From assembly GCF_004378255.1 (NCBI RefSeq), contig NZ_SNQG01000003.1:372001-436000 (forward strand): a stretch of 64,000 nt of DNA, given 5' to 3'. Made by a program: the position numbers and the translations under genes. The stretch's first letter is position 1, and each line of letters opens with the position of its first letter. The DNA is from Mucilaginibacter phyllosphaerae (GTDB lineage: Bacteria; Bacteroidota; Bacteroidia; Sphingobacteriales; Sphingobacteriaceae). This document shows positions 41,985-51,972 of this stretch, piece after piece. Below the pieces are notes generated by a model. That model was not told the origin of the DNA and did no database searches. It saw only the letters and a program-made list of their open reading frames with translations.

Positions 41985-43925
41985 AGCCTTACGGCGTATT
42001 ACCAGCTTTTTATTTTGTGCTTTTGCTATGTTATCCAGGTATTGCTGCATCTCGGTGTATTTGGCAGCCGGTATAACCTGGTTGTTTAAAGTAAATTTAG
42101 CGGTGCTGGTTACCTGGTTCTTTACGGCATCATAAATATACTTAACATCGTAATTACCGTAAGTAAACTTAAGGCTTTGGTTGGCCGGCAGGGCATCCAC
42201 TTCAAACCCTTCGGGCAGGTCGATAATAGTTTTGCAACTTTTTACCGTAGGCTGGTTAAAGTAAAAGTCTGTTTTTCTTTTCTCCAGGGCAGGCAGGGTA
42301 TAACTCCATATATCAACCATCCTTGGGCGATAAAACTGCTTACTGCCGGCTATCACATCACAAAACTTATCATACTCCAGCTCAATACCTACTTCCTTCA
42401 CACCATCCTTATCTACCAGGGGGGTATAAGCCATTACCGATGGCTGTTTCATATTCAGCATTCGTATCAACGCTTCTTTCTGCTCATCAAATTTATAGTT
42501 TATCAGCCCCAGGTAATCATCCCGGCATTCGCCGGTGCTTTTAATCTTTACACTGGCTTTTGCGCCGCCATCGGCATTCAGTGTAACATGTACCTCGCCG
42601 TTAAATTCATTATCTTCGGCCTTACTTGCGGGCGTGTTTACCAGTTTGCCGCCGGCATCGGTAATTAACAATGCACGGCGGTTTTCTGTAAAGGGGCTAA
42701 GTTTACCAAAGGCCTGCGTGCTGCTTGTACATTCCAGCCAGGTGGTATCGCCCTTTAGCGGCACGCACAGTATAGCGTGGTTAAAACCATATCGGGTAAA
42801 GCCGGGCTCGGCAGGTTCAGCATTTGCGCCTGCGTTAATTATAGCATAATTTGCGGGTATATCTACCGCTTTCAGCAAAGCATACATGTAGTTGGAAAGT
42901 GCCTTGCAATCGCCATATTTTTTCTGATCTACAAAATCTGCCGTAAATGGTTTCATGCCGCCAATACCCAGCTGCACACTTACATACCGCATGTTTTGCT
43001 GCATATATTCGTACAAAAATTTCGCCTTTTCTTTATCGGTTTTTAAACCGGCGGTCATTGCTTTAATTTCTGCAGCCCTTGCCGGGCTAAGTGTACATAC
43101 ATCGGCATTGAGCCCCTGTATCCATCTGCCAAAATTTTGCCAGGTGCTAAAATCTCCTTCCAGGCCATAAAACTCAAACTTGTTGGCTGCAAAATATATC
43201 CGTGGCATTACCCGCCATAATTGTGCACCTGTTTCCAGTTTTACAGCCTTAAGGTTTGCTACATGCCAGCTATAATTAGCTGTATTGCCATTACTGATGG
43301 TTTGGGGGCTGATGGCAATATTTTTAGAAAGATACCTGAACCCCGAACCCGTTTTTACGGCTACGTGGCAGTAAGAATCCTGTATGGATTGTTCCTCATC
43401 CTGTATATACCACGACTCGATATTCATCGAACTGCGATAGTTGGTTTCGTAAGTTATTTCAACGGTTGACGGGTAAGCGGCTATACTGTGTATAATTGCC
43501 AGGATCCGTTCATCGGTAATGATAGAACCGCTCGACACCGCAGACCTTTCATACATATCGCTTTTATGGTATTTTTTGATCACAACACCTGCAGCATTAT
43601 AGATCTTCATCTCAAAAGAACCTATGGAATTATATTTTTTGCTGTAGCCTAAAATACGCCGCGCCTCATCATTCGCCTTCTCGTTTAAAACGGTAACTAT
43701 CGAGTGTTCTTTTACAGAGATATCCCCCGGCCCGTCAACCGTAATATCTTTCATTTGGTAGCGCACAACAGCGTTGGCCCCCTCTTTTAACGAATCGGGG
43801 ATGCCGGCAGCAATGTAAACACTTTTAGGGATAACAGGTTCCTGCGCACAGGCAGGGCCTGTAACGGCGCAGATAAAGGCCAGCATAAACAGCAGGCGCC
43901 AGGCAGTAGTATATCGTATATCCAT
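41982..43925 (-). CDS. DUF3857 and transglutaminase-like domain protein, catalytic residues kept
   Basis: A 647-residue exported protein: signal peptide (residues about 1-27, ending PACAQ), DUF3857 domain to about residue 250, a transglutaminase-like core and a C-terminal beta domain (DUF3858-like). In the core, QKKYGDCKALSNYM holds the Cys, FNHAILCVPL the His and DTTWLECTS the acidic position, so a working protease or acyltransferase is possible. The gene starts one base inside the stop of the upstream paralogue (TAATG), showing coupled translation. The three DUF3857 genes in a row probably act together in the periplasm; their substrate is unknown. Confidence 0.85.
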   Translation of the reverse strand: MDIRYTTAWRLLFMLAFICAVTGPACAQEPVIPKSVYIAAGIPDSLKEGANAVVRYQMKDITVDGPGDISVKEHSIVTVLNEKANDEARRILGYSKKYNSIGSFEMKIYNAAGVVIKKYHKSDMYERSAVSSGSIITDERILAIIHSIAAYPSTVEITYETNYRSSMNIESWYIQDEEQSIQDSYCHVAVKTGSGFRYLSKNIAISPQTISNGNTANYSWHVANLKAVKLETGAQLWRVMPRIYFAANKFEFYGLEGDFSTWQNFGRWIQGLNADVCTLSPARAAEIKAMTAGLKTDKEKAKFLYEYMQQNMRYVSVQLGIGGMKPFTADFVDQKKYGDCKALSNYMYALLKAVDIPANYAIINAGANAEPAEPGFTRYGFNHAILCVPLKGDTTWLECTSSTQAFGKLSPFTENRRALLITDAGGKLVNTPASKAEDNEFNGEVHVTLNADGGAKASVKIKSTGECRDDYLGLINYKFDEQKEALIRMLNMKQPSVMAYTPLVDKDGVKEVGIELEYDKFCDVIAGSKQFYRPRMVDIWSYTLPALEKRKTDFYFNQPTVKSCKTIIDLPEGFEVDALPANQSLKFTYGNYDVKYIYDAVKNQVTSTAKFTLNNQVIPAAKYTEMQQYLDNIAKAQNKKLVIRRKA

Positions 43926-45853
43926 TATGCTTTTTTAAGAACAATCTGCTCATTCAGCATCTCATACATTTTCTTAAAAAACGCATGAAAATCCTCATAA
44001 TTCTCTTTAAAATAAATGCTTTGTTTTTGGTCGATTACAAAACGCACCACAATTACGCCGTTCTGTTCTGCCGTCATCCGCCTAAAAACAATGCTTTTGT
44101 CGGGCATGGTTAAGTTTATACTTGCAGGCAAAGCATCCACCTTGTAACCTGCGGGCATTTTAAAATTACAAATGATAGCATAATTACTGCGGTAACCAAA
44201 ATCAATATCGGTAAAACGGCTTTCGCTTAAAAAGGGATTTGTTTTTACCCCGCTTAACATGTTGGGGTTAAAATAAATGTAATTATCATCAGAGCCCGTA
44301 AGTTCAAGTTCAAAGGCAACCTTATGGGTTAACGGCAGGGTATCTGTTTCCATACCCTCAAAATTGAGGGAAGAGATCTTCAGGTTATTATCGTTATTGA
44401 TCAGATAATCGATAAATTTTTTTTCGCCGTCTGTTTTATAACGGCCAGCTTCATTTACCCTGTTGTAGCCAAAATTACTAACCTGCGCAGCCCCGGTCAT
44501 TTTACCGGTTGCGGCAATAGCGCCATCTATCATCACTACCTGCCTTACCGGCTGGGTATTCTGAAGAAAAACTGTACTGTATTCCTTCTTATCCTTATCC
44601 ATATAAAACCCAAACGAGTTTAACAGATTTGCCGGGATCTGGTTATAAATGTTGTATTTGTTAGAAGCATCAAGCACGTAAAACCGCGTACTGTCTACAG
44701 GTACATAGGCCGCGGTGCTGTTAAACTGGTAATAGTTGGGGTAAGCAGGGTTTACCCGGCCATTTTTACGTGTGCTGGTGATCATGGGGTAAACACTTAT
44801 CCCCGATTTTTTTAGCAGATGATATACTATCATATTTATTTCGCCGGAGTTGCCTATTTTTTTATCCCATGCTTTGCTAATGCCGTCATCGCAATATTTA
44901 CTGTAAACCCCGGTCCATTTCATTGCGCTTTTTACCTCGTTAAAAATATAAGCTATTTTGTCATCAGTATTGGCCATACTTTTAGCCTTGGCAATCAGCG
45001 CTTCTTCGCCTGCAATTTTATGATTTAACTGCAGGCCAAATGAGGTAGACTCCATCAATGTTTCGCCCACCTTTTGCCAGGTATCCGAAAAGCTGATAAT
45101 TCGGCCGCCAAACGGCCTGATCGTCATCAATTGAAACAGGATGCGCTGGCAGTTGTCTTCCAGCGAGCTCATAAAGGGCTCATCCGGTATTGACGGTACA
45201 TTGGCAAGCGCTTTAGTAACAGAGCCATCCCGGTTTTCTTTATTAACGGCATACGGCTGGTGTATAGATTCGAGGTTTTTATAATACAGTACGTCTGGCG
45301 TGTTGGTTGTTAATTCGCTGTAGCGTGTGGGGATGCTGGTTTGGAAATACCAATCAGGAAAATTGCCGATATTTTTACTTACAACGGAGTATTTATATTC
45401 AATCACCGAGCCGGGTTTAACATTAGGAAATGAAAAAACGGTGGCAGACTGGCTGCGGTCTATCGTTTCGTTAAAGATCTGCTTTTTATCAACCTTAACA
45501 ATTTCGGGGCTGCCATTTACCAGGTTTATTGTTTCTGCCTGTAAGCCCGATAAGTATTCAGACCGGTCGCTGCCATAATAGGTTATGCGTATGTTTGCGT
45601 AGCCTTTGCCATTGTCGTTAAAAATTTTAACCCGTTTGTGTATTTCATTTACAATATCGTAGTTAGCGTTAAAGTAAACATTGCTTTTGTTGAACAGCAC
45701 TTCGGCGTTAGCTCCCTTCTCAAAGTCGCAATCTTTTAATTCCAGGTCGGCAATATCAATTTTCCCGAAGGGTTGTGTGGTGGGTGATGCTGTTTGCGCC
45801 TTAACAGAAAGGATAATAGCACATAATAAAGTAATAAAATATAGTTTATGCAT
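43925..45853 (-). CDS. DUF3857 domain protein, transglutaminase triad degenerate
   Basis: A 642-residue exported protein, paralogue of its two neighbours: signal peptide MHKLYFITLLCAIILSVKAQ, DUF3857 domain, transglutaminase-like core and C-terminal beta domain. In the core the region that should carry Cys reads KIGNSGEINMIVYHLL, and the His position reads YQFNSTAAYV, so Cys and His are missing while the Asp (YVLDASNKY) stays. It is likely a binding or structural partner, not an enzyme. The first 57 codons are nearly identical in DNA to those of the upstream paralogue, although the rest has diverged. Coupled by a TAATG overlap to the next gene. Confidence 0.85.
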   Translation of the reverse strand: MHKLYFITLLCAIILSVKAQTASPTTQPFGKIDIADLELKDCDFEKGANAEVLFNKSNVYFNANYDIVNEIHKRVKIFNDNGKGYANIRITYYGSDRSEYLSGLQAETINLVNGSPEIVKVDKKQIFNETIDRSQSATVFSFPNVKPGSVIEYKYSVVSKNIGNFPDWYFQTSIPTRYSELTTNTPDVLYYKNLESIHQPYAVNKENRDGSVTKALANVPSIPDEPFMSSLEDNCQRILFQLMTIRPFGGRIISFSDTWQKVGETLMESTSFGLQLNHKIAGEEALIAKAKSMANTDDKIAYIFNEVKSAMKWTGVYSKYCDDGISKAWDKKIGNSGEINMIVYHLLKKSGISVYPMITSTRKNGRVNPAYPNYYQFNSTAAYVPVDSTRFYVLDASNKYNIYNQIPANLLNSFGFYMDKDKKEYSTVFLQNTQPVRQVVMIDGAIAATGKMTGAAQVSNFGYNRVNEAGRYKTDGEKKFIDYLINNDNNLKISSLNFEGMETDTLPLTHKVAFELELTGSDDNYIYFNPNMLSGVKTNPFLSESRFTDIDFGYRSNYAIICNFKMPAGYKVDALPASINLTMPDKSIVFRRMTAEQNGVIVVRFVIDQKQSIYFKENYEDFHAFFKKMYEMLNEQIVLKKA

Positions 45854-45868
45854 AAAAAAGGATAGGTG
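45674..45868. repeat. 5' duplicated tract shared with 47639-47835
   Basis: About 195 bases covering the first 57-60 codons and the bases just upstream of the start match the second paralogue at 47639-47835 with about six differences, while the rest of the genes is clearly divergent. It is a direct repeat about 1.97 kb apart. Confidence 0.9.
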
Positions 45869-45905
45869 ATATTAATACATGCCGATATATTGAAAAAACC
45901 TGGAA

Positions 45906-47819
45906 TCAGGATTTTTTTAATACGATTTGCTCGTTGAGCATTTCATACATCTGTTTAGTAAACTCATGAAATTCCGGGTAATCCTCTTTAAAATAGATTG
46001 ATTTTTTATGATCGATAGTGTACCGAACAATTATGGCCCCATTACTTTCTACCACAGTTCTTTTAAACAAAATACTTTTATCGGGCATAATTAAGCTTAC
46101 ACTTTTTGGTAAAATATCTACTTTATAACCAGTCGGAATTTTGTATGAACCTATAATTGAATAATTATCGCGATAGCCAAAATCAACGTCGGTTAGGCGG
46201 CGCGTATTTAAAAACGGGTTGGCTTTAATAGATGTAAGTATATTAGGGCAAAAATAGATGTAATTATTATCAGAACCGGTTAGGTCAAGCGTAAAGCTTA
46301 CTTTGGTTTTTAAGGGCAGTGTATCAATATCCATGTCCTCAAACTCAAGCGATGATATTTTTAAATTGTTATCATCATGAGTAAGGTAACTGATAAATTT
46401 GCTCTCTCCATCTTTTTTGAATTTTTCGGTAGCAGTTATTTTATTGTAACTGTAATTATCAATTTCGGCTGTACCGGTAACTTTTCCATCGGTGGTAATA
46501 TCACCGTTAACCAATATTACTTGCTTTACGGGATCTGGTTGTTCAAGAAACTGAATGCGGTAATTTTCTTTTTCTTTATCTATATATAAGCCAAAAGAAT
46601 TTAACAAGTTAGCAGGTATTTGGTTATAAATATTGTATTTGTTGGTAGCATCAAGTACAAAAAATTTAGTGCTATCCACGGGTACAAAGGCTACTGTGCT
46701 GTTAAACTGAGACGAGTTGGGATAGGTTGGACTAACACGGCCATTATTACGGGTGCTAACAACCATGGGATATACTTTAACGCCCGATTTTTTTAGCAAA
46801 CGGCATAATATCAAGTTTACCTCGGCAGAATTACCCGTTTTTTTGTTCCATGCTACATTAATTCCTTCATTGTAAGCATATATATTATATGCGCCATTCC
46901 ACATTATATTTTTTTTAACCTCATTAAATAAGTAAGCTATTTTTTGTTCGTCTGTTTTCATAGCTTTTGCTACAGCAAGCAAAGCATTTTCTTTAGACAG
47001 ACTAACATCTAACTGGCCAGATAACAATGTTCTTTTTGCGAACTCTTCACCTACGTTTGGCCACGATTTTGCAAAATTTACAACCTTTTGGCCAGGTATA
47101 GTAACTGAGGATAATTGAAATAAAAGGCGCTGGCTGTTATCTTCAATAGTTGTCATGTAAGCTTCATCAGATATTGACGGTATATTGGCAAGGGCTTTTA
47201 TCTGAGCATCATTTTTGCCGAGTTTATTTACAGCATAAGGCATAGTAACGGCATCCAGCGTTTTGTAGTCAGCTATATCTGATACGAGGGTTGTTATCTC
47301 GCTGTATCGGGTTGGGATGCTGGTTTGAAAATACCAATTTGGATAGTTTGCAATATTTGTATTGATCAGGTATTTAAACTCGATAACAGAGCCCGGTTTT
47401 ACGTTTGGAAAAGTAAAAACAGTAGCCGAAAGCCACTTGTCTATCTTTTCAGTATATATCTGGGTTTTATCCACTTTAATATATTCAACAGCCCCATGGT
47501 TAAGGTTAATTGTTTGAGCCTGCAGATTGGTTAATATATGCGAAGCATGTATAATTTTGATATTGGCATTGTCTTTCCCTTTATCAGTAAATATTTTAAT
47601 ACGCTTATGTATCTCAATATTTAAATCAAATTGATTGTAGTAAACATTCCCTTTGTTGAACAGCACTTCGGCGTTAGCTCCCTTCTCAAAGTCGCAATCT
47701 TTTAATTCCAGGTCGGCAATATCAATTTTCCCGAAGGGTTGTGTGGTGGGTGGTGCTGTTTGCGCCTTAACAGAAAGGGTAATAGCACATAATAAAGTAA
47801 TAAAGTATAGTTTATGCAT
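45906..47819 (-). CDS. DUF3857 domain protein, transglutaminase triad degenerate, first in operon
   Basis: A 637-residue exported paralogue of the next gene, with the same signal peptide and domain plan. The core reads KTGNSAEVNLILCRLL and SQFNSTVAFV where Cys and His belong, and VLDATNKYNIY where Asp is kept, so it also lacks a full triad. Apart from its first 60 codons it is visibly more A+T-rich than its downstream paralogue. The stop at 45906 is 52 bases before the next start at 45853. The gene is divergent from the DUF1800 gene at 47924. Function unknown. Confidence 0.85.
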   Translation of the reverse strand: MHKLYFITLLCAITLSVKAQTAPPTTQPFGKIDIADLELKDCDFEKGANAEVLFNKGNVYYNQFDLNIEIHKRIKIFTDKGKDNANIKIIHASHILTNLQAQTINLNHGAVEYIKVDKTQIYTEKIDKWLSATVFTFPNVKPGSVIEFKYLINTNIANYPNWYFQTSIPTRYSEITTLVSDIADYKTLDAVTMPYAVNKLGKNDAQIKALANIPSISDEAYMTTIEDNSQRLLFQLSSVTIPGQKVVNFAKSWPNVGEEFAKRTLLSGQLDVSLSKENALLAVAKAMKTDEQKIAYLFNEVKKNIMWNGAYNIYAYNEGINVAWNKKTGNSAEVNLILCRLLKKSGVKVYPMVVSTRNNGRVSPTYPNSSQFNSTVAFVPVDSTKFFVLDATNKYNIYNQIPANLLNSFGLYIDKEKENYRIQFLEQPDPVKQVILVNGDITTDGKVTGTAEIDNYSYNKITATEKFKKDGESKFISYLTHDDNNLKISSLEFEDMDIDTLPLKTKVSFTLDLTGSDNNYIYFCPNILTSIKANPFLNTRRLTDVDFGYRDNYSIIGSYKIPTGYKVDILPKSVSLIMPDKSILFKRTVVESNGAIIVRYTIDHKKSIYFKEDYPEFHEFTKQMYEMLNEQIVLKKS

Positions 47820-47923
47820 AAAAAGGGATAGGGACCACTAATATAAACAAATGCCGTATATTATTATAAATAAAACAGCGTTTGTATTAAACTTACTTGC
47901 AGATATTACGTCTTACTTAAGCT

Positions 47924-49303
47924 ATGAGCGATATTAATAAAATAAAGCACCTATATGCACGGGCAGGTTTTGGACTGGGCTTTGCGGATTTAAAGCAGGT
48001 GCAAAATCTTACCATCGGCCAGGCGATCGACCGGGTGTTTCAGGCATCGGCAGCGGTAAAGCCGCTTACGCCGATTGCGTCCTACCTTGATTCTAACAAT
48101 GTAGCCAAGGGCGATAAGATGGCCAAGCAGCAGTTTTTGCAGGAGGAACGCCAGCAGCAGGTACAGTTAAATGTAGGCTGGATAGAAAAAATGAGCACCG
48201 ACGACAGCCAGTTAAGGGAGAAGATGACGCTTTTTTGGCATAATCATTTTGCATGCCGTACGCGCAGCCCATGGTATTCGCAGCAGCTTAACAATATACA
48301 CCGGGCAAATGCCCTGGGCGATTTTAAGGTAATGCTTACCCAGGTATCGCAATCGCCGGCCATGCTGCAGTTTTTAAATAATCAGCTCAATAAAAAAGAT
48401 CATCCCAACGAAAACTTTGCGCGCGAACTGATGGAGCTTTTTACCGTAGGCCGGGGCAATTATACCGAGCAGGACGTAAAAGAATCGGCACGTGCCTTTA
48501 CCGGCTGGGGGTATAATAACCTGGGTAATTTTGTTGCCCGCGACGGCATACATGATACCGGGCAAAAAACTTTTTTAGGCAAAACGGGCAACTTTACCGG
48601 CGATGATATTATCACTATGTTGCTGGAGCGTAAAGAGACTGCACAGTTTATTTGCACCAAACTATATAAATACCTGGTGAACGAAAAGCCCAACGCTGCA
48701 AATATAAATGCCATGGCCGATGTGTTTTATACCAGCAACTATAACATACAAAAGGTTTTAAGCTTTGTATTTAAAAGCGATTGGTTTTATAACGATAGTA
48801 ATACCGGCAATTTAATTAAGGCCCCGGTAGACCTTATTGTAGGCCTTAATCGCCAGTTTTATGTAAAGTATAATAATCCAAGCGTTTTAATGCAATTTGA
48901 ACGGACGCTGGGGCAGGTTTTGTTTAATCCGCCAAATGTGGCAGGCTGGCCGGGTGGGCAAAACTGGATAGATAGTTCATTGCTGATGTACCGTTTAAAA
49001 ACACCATCTATTTTACTAAATAACGGCATTATAGATTTTAGCGGCAAGCCCGACCCAGAGGATGAAGTATTTTTAGCAGGAAATGCTAAACGCAGCACCA
49101 CTGCCAGCGCACAGGCGCAAACGGTGGCCGGTTGGGATAAGTTTTTGGCAGATATACCCGCAGGCACCTCTAAAACGCAGATTGCACAAACATTGCTTTC
49201 GCCAAAATTAAACACCTATGTTATGGCTGTAGTTAACAGGGCCAATGATGTTAAAGGAATGGTTTCAGAACTGGTTTCAACACCCGAATACCAGCTTTAT
49301 TAA
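47924..49303 (+). CDS. DUF1800 domain protein
   Basis: A 459-residue protein of the DUF1800 family, which is nearly always encoded next to a DUF1501 protein. The N-terminus (IKHLYARAGFGLGFADL), the MTLFWHNHFACR stretch, NENFARELMELFTVGRGNYTEQDV and FTGWGY are family hallmarks. It has no obvious signal peptide, so export, if any, would be by another route, possibly with its partner. The pair is thought to act in the cell envelope, but no activity is known. It is six bases before the DUF1501 gene and divergent from the DUF3857 operon. Confidence 0.92.
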   Translation: MSDINKIKHLYARAGFGLGFADLKQVQNLTIGQAIDRVFQASAAVKPLTPIASYLDSNNVAKGDKMAKQQFLQEERQQQVQLNVGWIEKMSTDDSQLREKMTLFWHNHFACRTRSPWYSQQLNNIHRANALGDFKVMLTQVSQSPAMLQFLNNQLNKKDHPNENFARELMELFTVGRGNYTEQDVKESARAFTGWGYNNLGNFVARDGIHDTGQKTFLGKTGNFTGDDIITMLLERKETAQFICTKLYKYLVNEKPNAANINAMADVFYTSNYNIQKVLSFVFKSDWFYNDSNTGNLIKAPVDLIVGLNRQFYVKYNNPSVLMQFERTLGQVLFNPPNVAGWPGGQNWIDSSLLMYRLKTPSILLNNGIIDFSGKPDPEDEVFLAGNAKRSTTASAQAQTVAGWDKFLADIPAGTSKTQIAQTLLSPKLNTYVMAVVNRANDVKGMVSELVSTPEYQLY

Positions 49304-49309
49304 ACAATC

Positions 49310-50509
49310 ATGAAAAGAAGAGACTTTTTGCGTAACTCCACACTGGCATCGGGTGCTTTCCTGATACCATCCTTTTTAAAACCGCTTGAGGCTTTGGCGT
49401 CTGGCCAGTTAACGGGATATAAAAACCTGGTGGTTATCCAGCTATCGGGCGGTAACGACGGGCTGAACACCATTGTGCCTTACGGCAATGACATTTACTA
49501 CCAAAAAAGGAACACCATAGCCATTAAACAGCCGGAGATCATTAAACTGAACGATATGCAGGGGCTAAACCCCAATCTATCGGCCCTTAAAGAAATTTAT
49601 GACCAGGGCTGGATGAGCATCATCAATTCGGTTGGTTATCCCAATCCCGACAGGTCGCACTTCCGGTCGATGGATATCTGGCAAACCGGCAGCGATGCCA
49701 ACCAGTTTTTAACTACCGGCTGGATAGGCCGGTACCTGGATGCCAACTGCACGGTGAATAAAGACCCCTATACGGCTATCGAGGTTGACGACAATCTGTC
49801 GCTTGCCATGAAGGGCATTAAAATGAAAGGGATTGCCGTAGAAAGCCCTGCCAAACTTTACCAGGCCACGCGCGAGCCCTTTTTTAAAGAACTGGTTAAC
49901 GAGCACAGCAACGCCAACTTAAGCGAAGATAATCTGGGCTACCTGTATAAAACGATGATAGAAACATCTTCATCTGCCAGCTATATCCAGCAAACCAGCA
50001 AAACCTACACCACTACCGCCGAGTACCCTAATACCGCATTTGGCAAACACTTAAAGGGCGTAGCCAAATTCATTAATTCGGGCTTAAAAACAAGGGTTTA
50101 TTATGTATCGTTAAGCGGTTTTGATACGCATGCATCGCAGTTAAACCTGCAAGGCAGCCAGTTAAAGGTTTATGGCGACGGTATTGCTGCCTTTGTTAAA
50201 GACCTTAAACAAACCGGCAAACTTGATGATACCCTGGTAATGACATTTTCTGAGTTTGGCCGCAGGGTTGAACAAAACGCCAGTAACGGTACAGACCATG
50301 GCACAGCCAACAATGTGATGTTGTTTGGCGGCAAACTAAATAAAGCCGGCATCTACAACAACGCCCCCGATCTATCGCAGTTGGATAATGGCGACCTGAA
50401 GTATGAAATAGATTTTAGAAGCGTATATGCAACCCTGCTTGATAAATGGCTGGATGTAAATAACAGCAGTGTGCTAAACCGTAACTTTGCCAAGCTTAAC
50501 TTTGTATAA
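49310..50509 (+). CDS. DUF1501 domain protein with Tat-like signal
   Basis: A 399-residue protein with a twin-arginine style leader (MKRRDFLRNSTLASGAFLIP), so likely exported folded. The body belongs to DUF1501, of the alkaline-phosphatase-like (sulfatase-related) fold: LVVIQLSGGNDGLNTIVPYG at the start, SVGYPNPDRSHFRSMDIWQTG, SLSGFDTHASQ, TFSEFGRRVEQNASNGTDHGTAN are the conserved blocks. The last two carry likely metal ligands. It follows the DUF1800 gene by six bases and ends with a terminator. Substrate unknown. Confidence 0.92.
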   Translation: MKRRDFLRNSTLASGAFLIPSFLKPLEALASGQLTGYKNLVVIQLSGGNDGLNTIVPYGNDIYYQKRNTIAIKQPEIIKLNDMQGLNPNLSALKEIYDQGWMSIINSVGYPNPDRSHFRSMDIWQTGSDANQFLTTGWIGRYLDANCTVNKDPYTAIEVDDNLSLAMKGIKMKGIAVESPAKLYQATREPFFKELVNEHSNANLSEDNLGYLYKTMIETSSSASYIQQTSKTYTTTAEYPNTAFGKHLKGVAKFINSGLKTRVYYVSLSGFDTHASQLNLQGSQLKVYGDGIAAFVKDLKQTGKLDDTLVMTFSEFGRRVEQNASNGTDHGTANNVMLFGGKLNKAGIYNNAPDLSQLDNGDLKYEIDFRSVYATLLDKWLDVNNSSVLNRNFAKLNFV

Positions 50510-50524
50510 TAGCCGATAACGTAG

Positions 50525-50564
50525 AAATGGCTTCTGTCTCATATGATGAGCATAGAAGCCATTT
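50525..50564. terminator. Bidirectional terminator between DUF1501 and hisS genes
   Basis: AAATGGCTTCT (50525-50535) and AGAAGCCATTT (50554-50564) form a perfect 11-bp stem with T-rich flank on the plus strand, between convergent stops at 50509 and 50598. Confidence 0.8.
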
Positions 50565-50597
50565 TATATACAATAGGCTTAAGCTATTCGGTCATAA

Positions 50598-51968
50598 CTA
50601 TTTTAGTCTGCTTAAAATATCCTTTACAGATAGCTTTTCCTGCTGACCGCTTTCCATATTTTTAAAGGTGAGCAAGCCGCTTTGCATCTCGTCGCTGCCA
50701 ATCAATACCGTGTATGGGATCTGCTTGTTATTGGCATACTCCATTTGCTTTTTAATTTTGGCGCCTGCAGGGTAAAGCTCTGCGTTGGTGTTTTGGCTGC
50801 GCAGGCTTTGCAAGAGGGGAAGGCCGTATTTTTCACCTTGCTCGTCAAAGCAGCATATCAGCACCTGGGTAGTTTGCTCTGCCGATTGCGGGAACAGGTT
50901 TAATTCTTCCAACACATCATAGATCCTGTCGGCACCAAAAGAGATCCCTGCACCGGTAAGGCCCTTTAAGCCAAACATGCCCGTAAGGTCATCATACCGG
51001 CCGCCGCCGCCGATGCTTCCCATGGCAACTTCGTTGGTTTTTACTTCAAATATAGCGCCGGTGTAGTAATTTAAACCGCGGGCAAGGGTAATATCCAGTT
51101 CCAGTTTGGCAGTCAGCGGGGTGCAGGCGGCAACATAATCAAACACGGTTTGGATCTCGTTACAGCCCTGCAGGCCAATTGCAGAAGATTGCAGGGCGCT
51201 GCGCAGGCTGGCTAACTTAGTATCGTTAGTGCCTTCTAACAGGATGATCGGTTTTATTTGATCAATATCTGCCTCGGTAAAGCCACGCTCTAATAATTCT
51301 TTTACCACACCGTCAAAGCCTATTTTATCCAGCTTATCGATGGCAACGGTCATGTCAATAATGCTATCGTTTTTATCTATAACCTGCGCAATTCCCGATA
51401 GTATTTTTCTATTGTTTATTTTGATGCTAAAATCTTTTAAACCCAGCAAACTTAAAGCTTCATCATAGATCATGATAAACTCCGCCTCGTTTAGTAACGA
51501 TGGTGAACCTACCACATCTGCATCGCACTGGTAAAACTCGCGGTAACGGCCTTTTTGCGGCCTGTCTGCCCGCCATACCGGCTGCACCTGGAAACGCTTG
51601 AAAGGAAAGGTTATCTCGTTTTGGTGTTGCACCACGTAACGTGCGAATGGTACGGTAAGATCGTAACGGAGGGCTTTTTCGGAGATGGACAAAGTGGCCT
51701 GGTTAGAGTTGCGGGTAGCTAATGCCTGTTCATCCGCCTTTGCTAAAAAATCTCCGCTGTTTAATATTTTAAATATCAGCTTATCCCCTTCATCACCATA
51801 TTTACCGGTTAGTGTGCTTAAGTTCTCCATCGATGGGGTTTCTATCTGCTGGTAACCGTACTTGCGGAATACGCCTTTTATGGTATCAAAAATAAAATTA
51901 CGTTTGGCCATTTCGGCGGGAGAAAAATCGCGGGTACCTTTTGGTACAGATGGTTTGATGGATGCCAT
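50598..51968 (-). CDS. hisS: Histidine--tRNA ligase
   Basis: A 456-residue class II aminoacyl-tRNA synthetase charging tRNA-His. Motif 1 region follows KGTRDFSPAEM, motif 2 is RPQKGRYREFYQCDAD (with FQVQPVWRADRP just before), the His-specific LARGLNYYTGAIFEV and GGGRYDDLTGMFG are clear, and motif 3 is GISFGADRIYDVL. The anticodon-binding domain covers about the last 95 residues. ATG at 51968 (MASIKPSVPKGTRD) is preferred to one five codons upstream; the TACCTTTG box ends only five bases before it, so the mRNA is probably leaderless. Confidence 0.96.
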   Translation of the reverse strand: MASIKPSVPKGTRDFSPAEMAKRNFIFDTIKGVFRKYGYQQIETPSMENLSTLTGKYGDEGDKLIFKILNSGDFLAKADEQALATRNSNQATLSISEKALRYDLTVPFARYVVQHQNEITFPFKRFQVQPVWRADRPQKGRYREFYQCDADVVGSPSLLNEAEFIMIYDEALSLLGLKDFSIKINNRKILSGIAQVIDKNDSIIDMTVAIDKLDKIGFDGVVKELLERGFTEADIDQIKPIILLEGTNDTKLASLRSALQSSAIGLQGCNEIQTVFDYVAACTPLTAKLELDITLARGLNYYTGAIFEVKTNEVAMGSIGGGGRYDDLTGMFGLKGLTGAGISFGADRIYDVLEELNLFPQSAEQTTQVLICCFDEQGEKYGLPLLQSLRSQNTNAELYPAGAKIKKQMEYANNKQIPYTVLIGSDEMQSGLLTFKNMESGQQEKLSVKDILSRLK

Positions 51969-51972
51969 GCGG

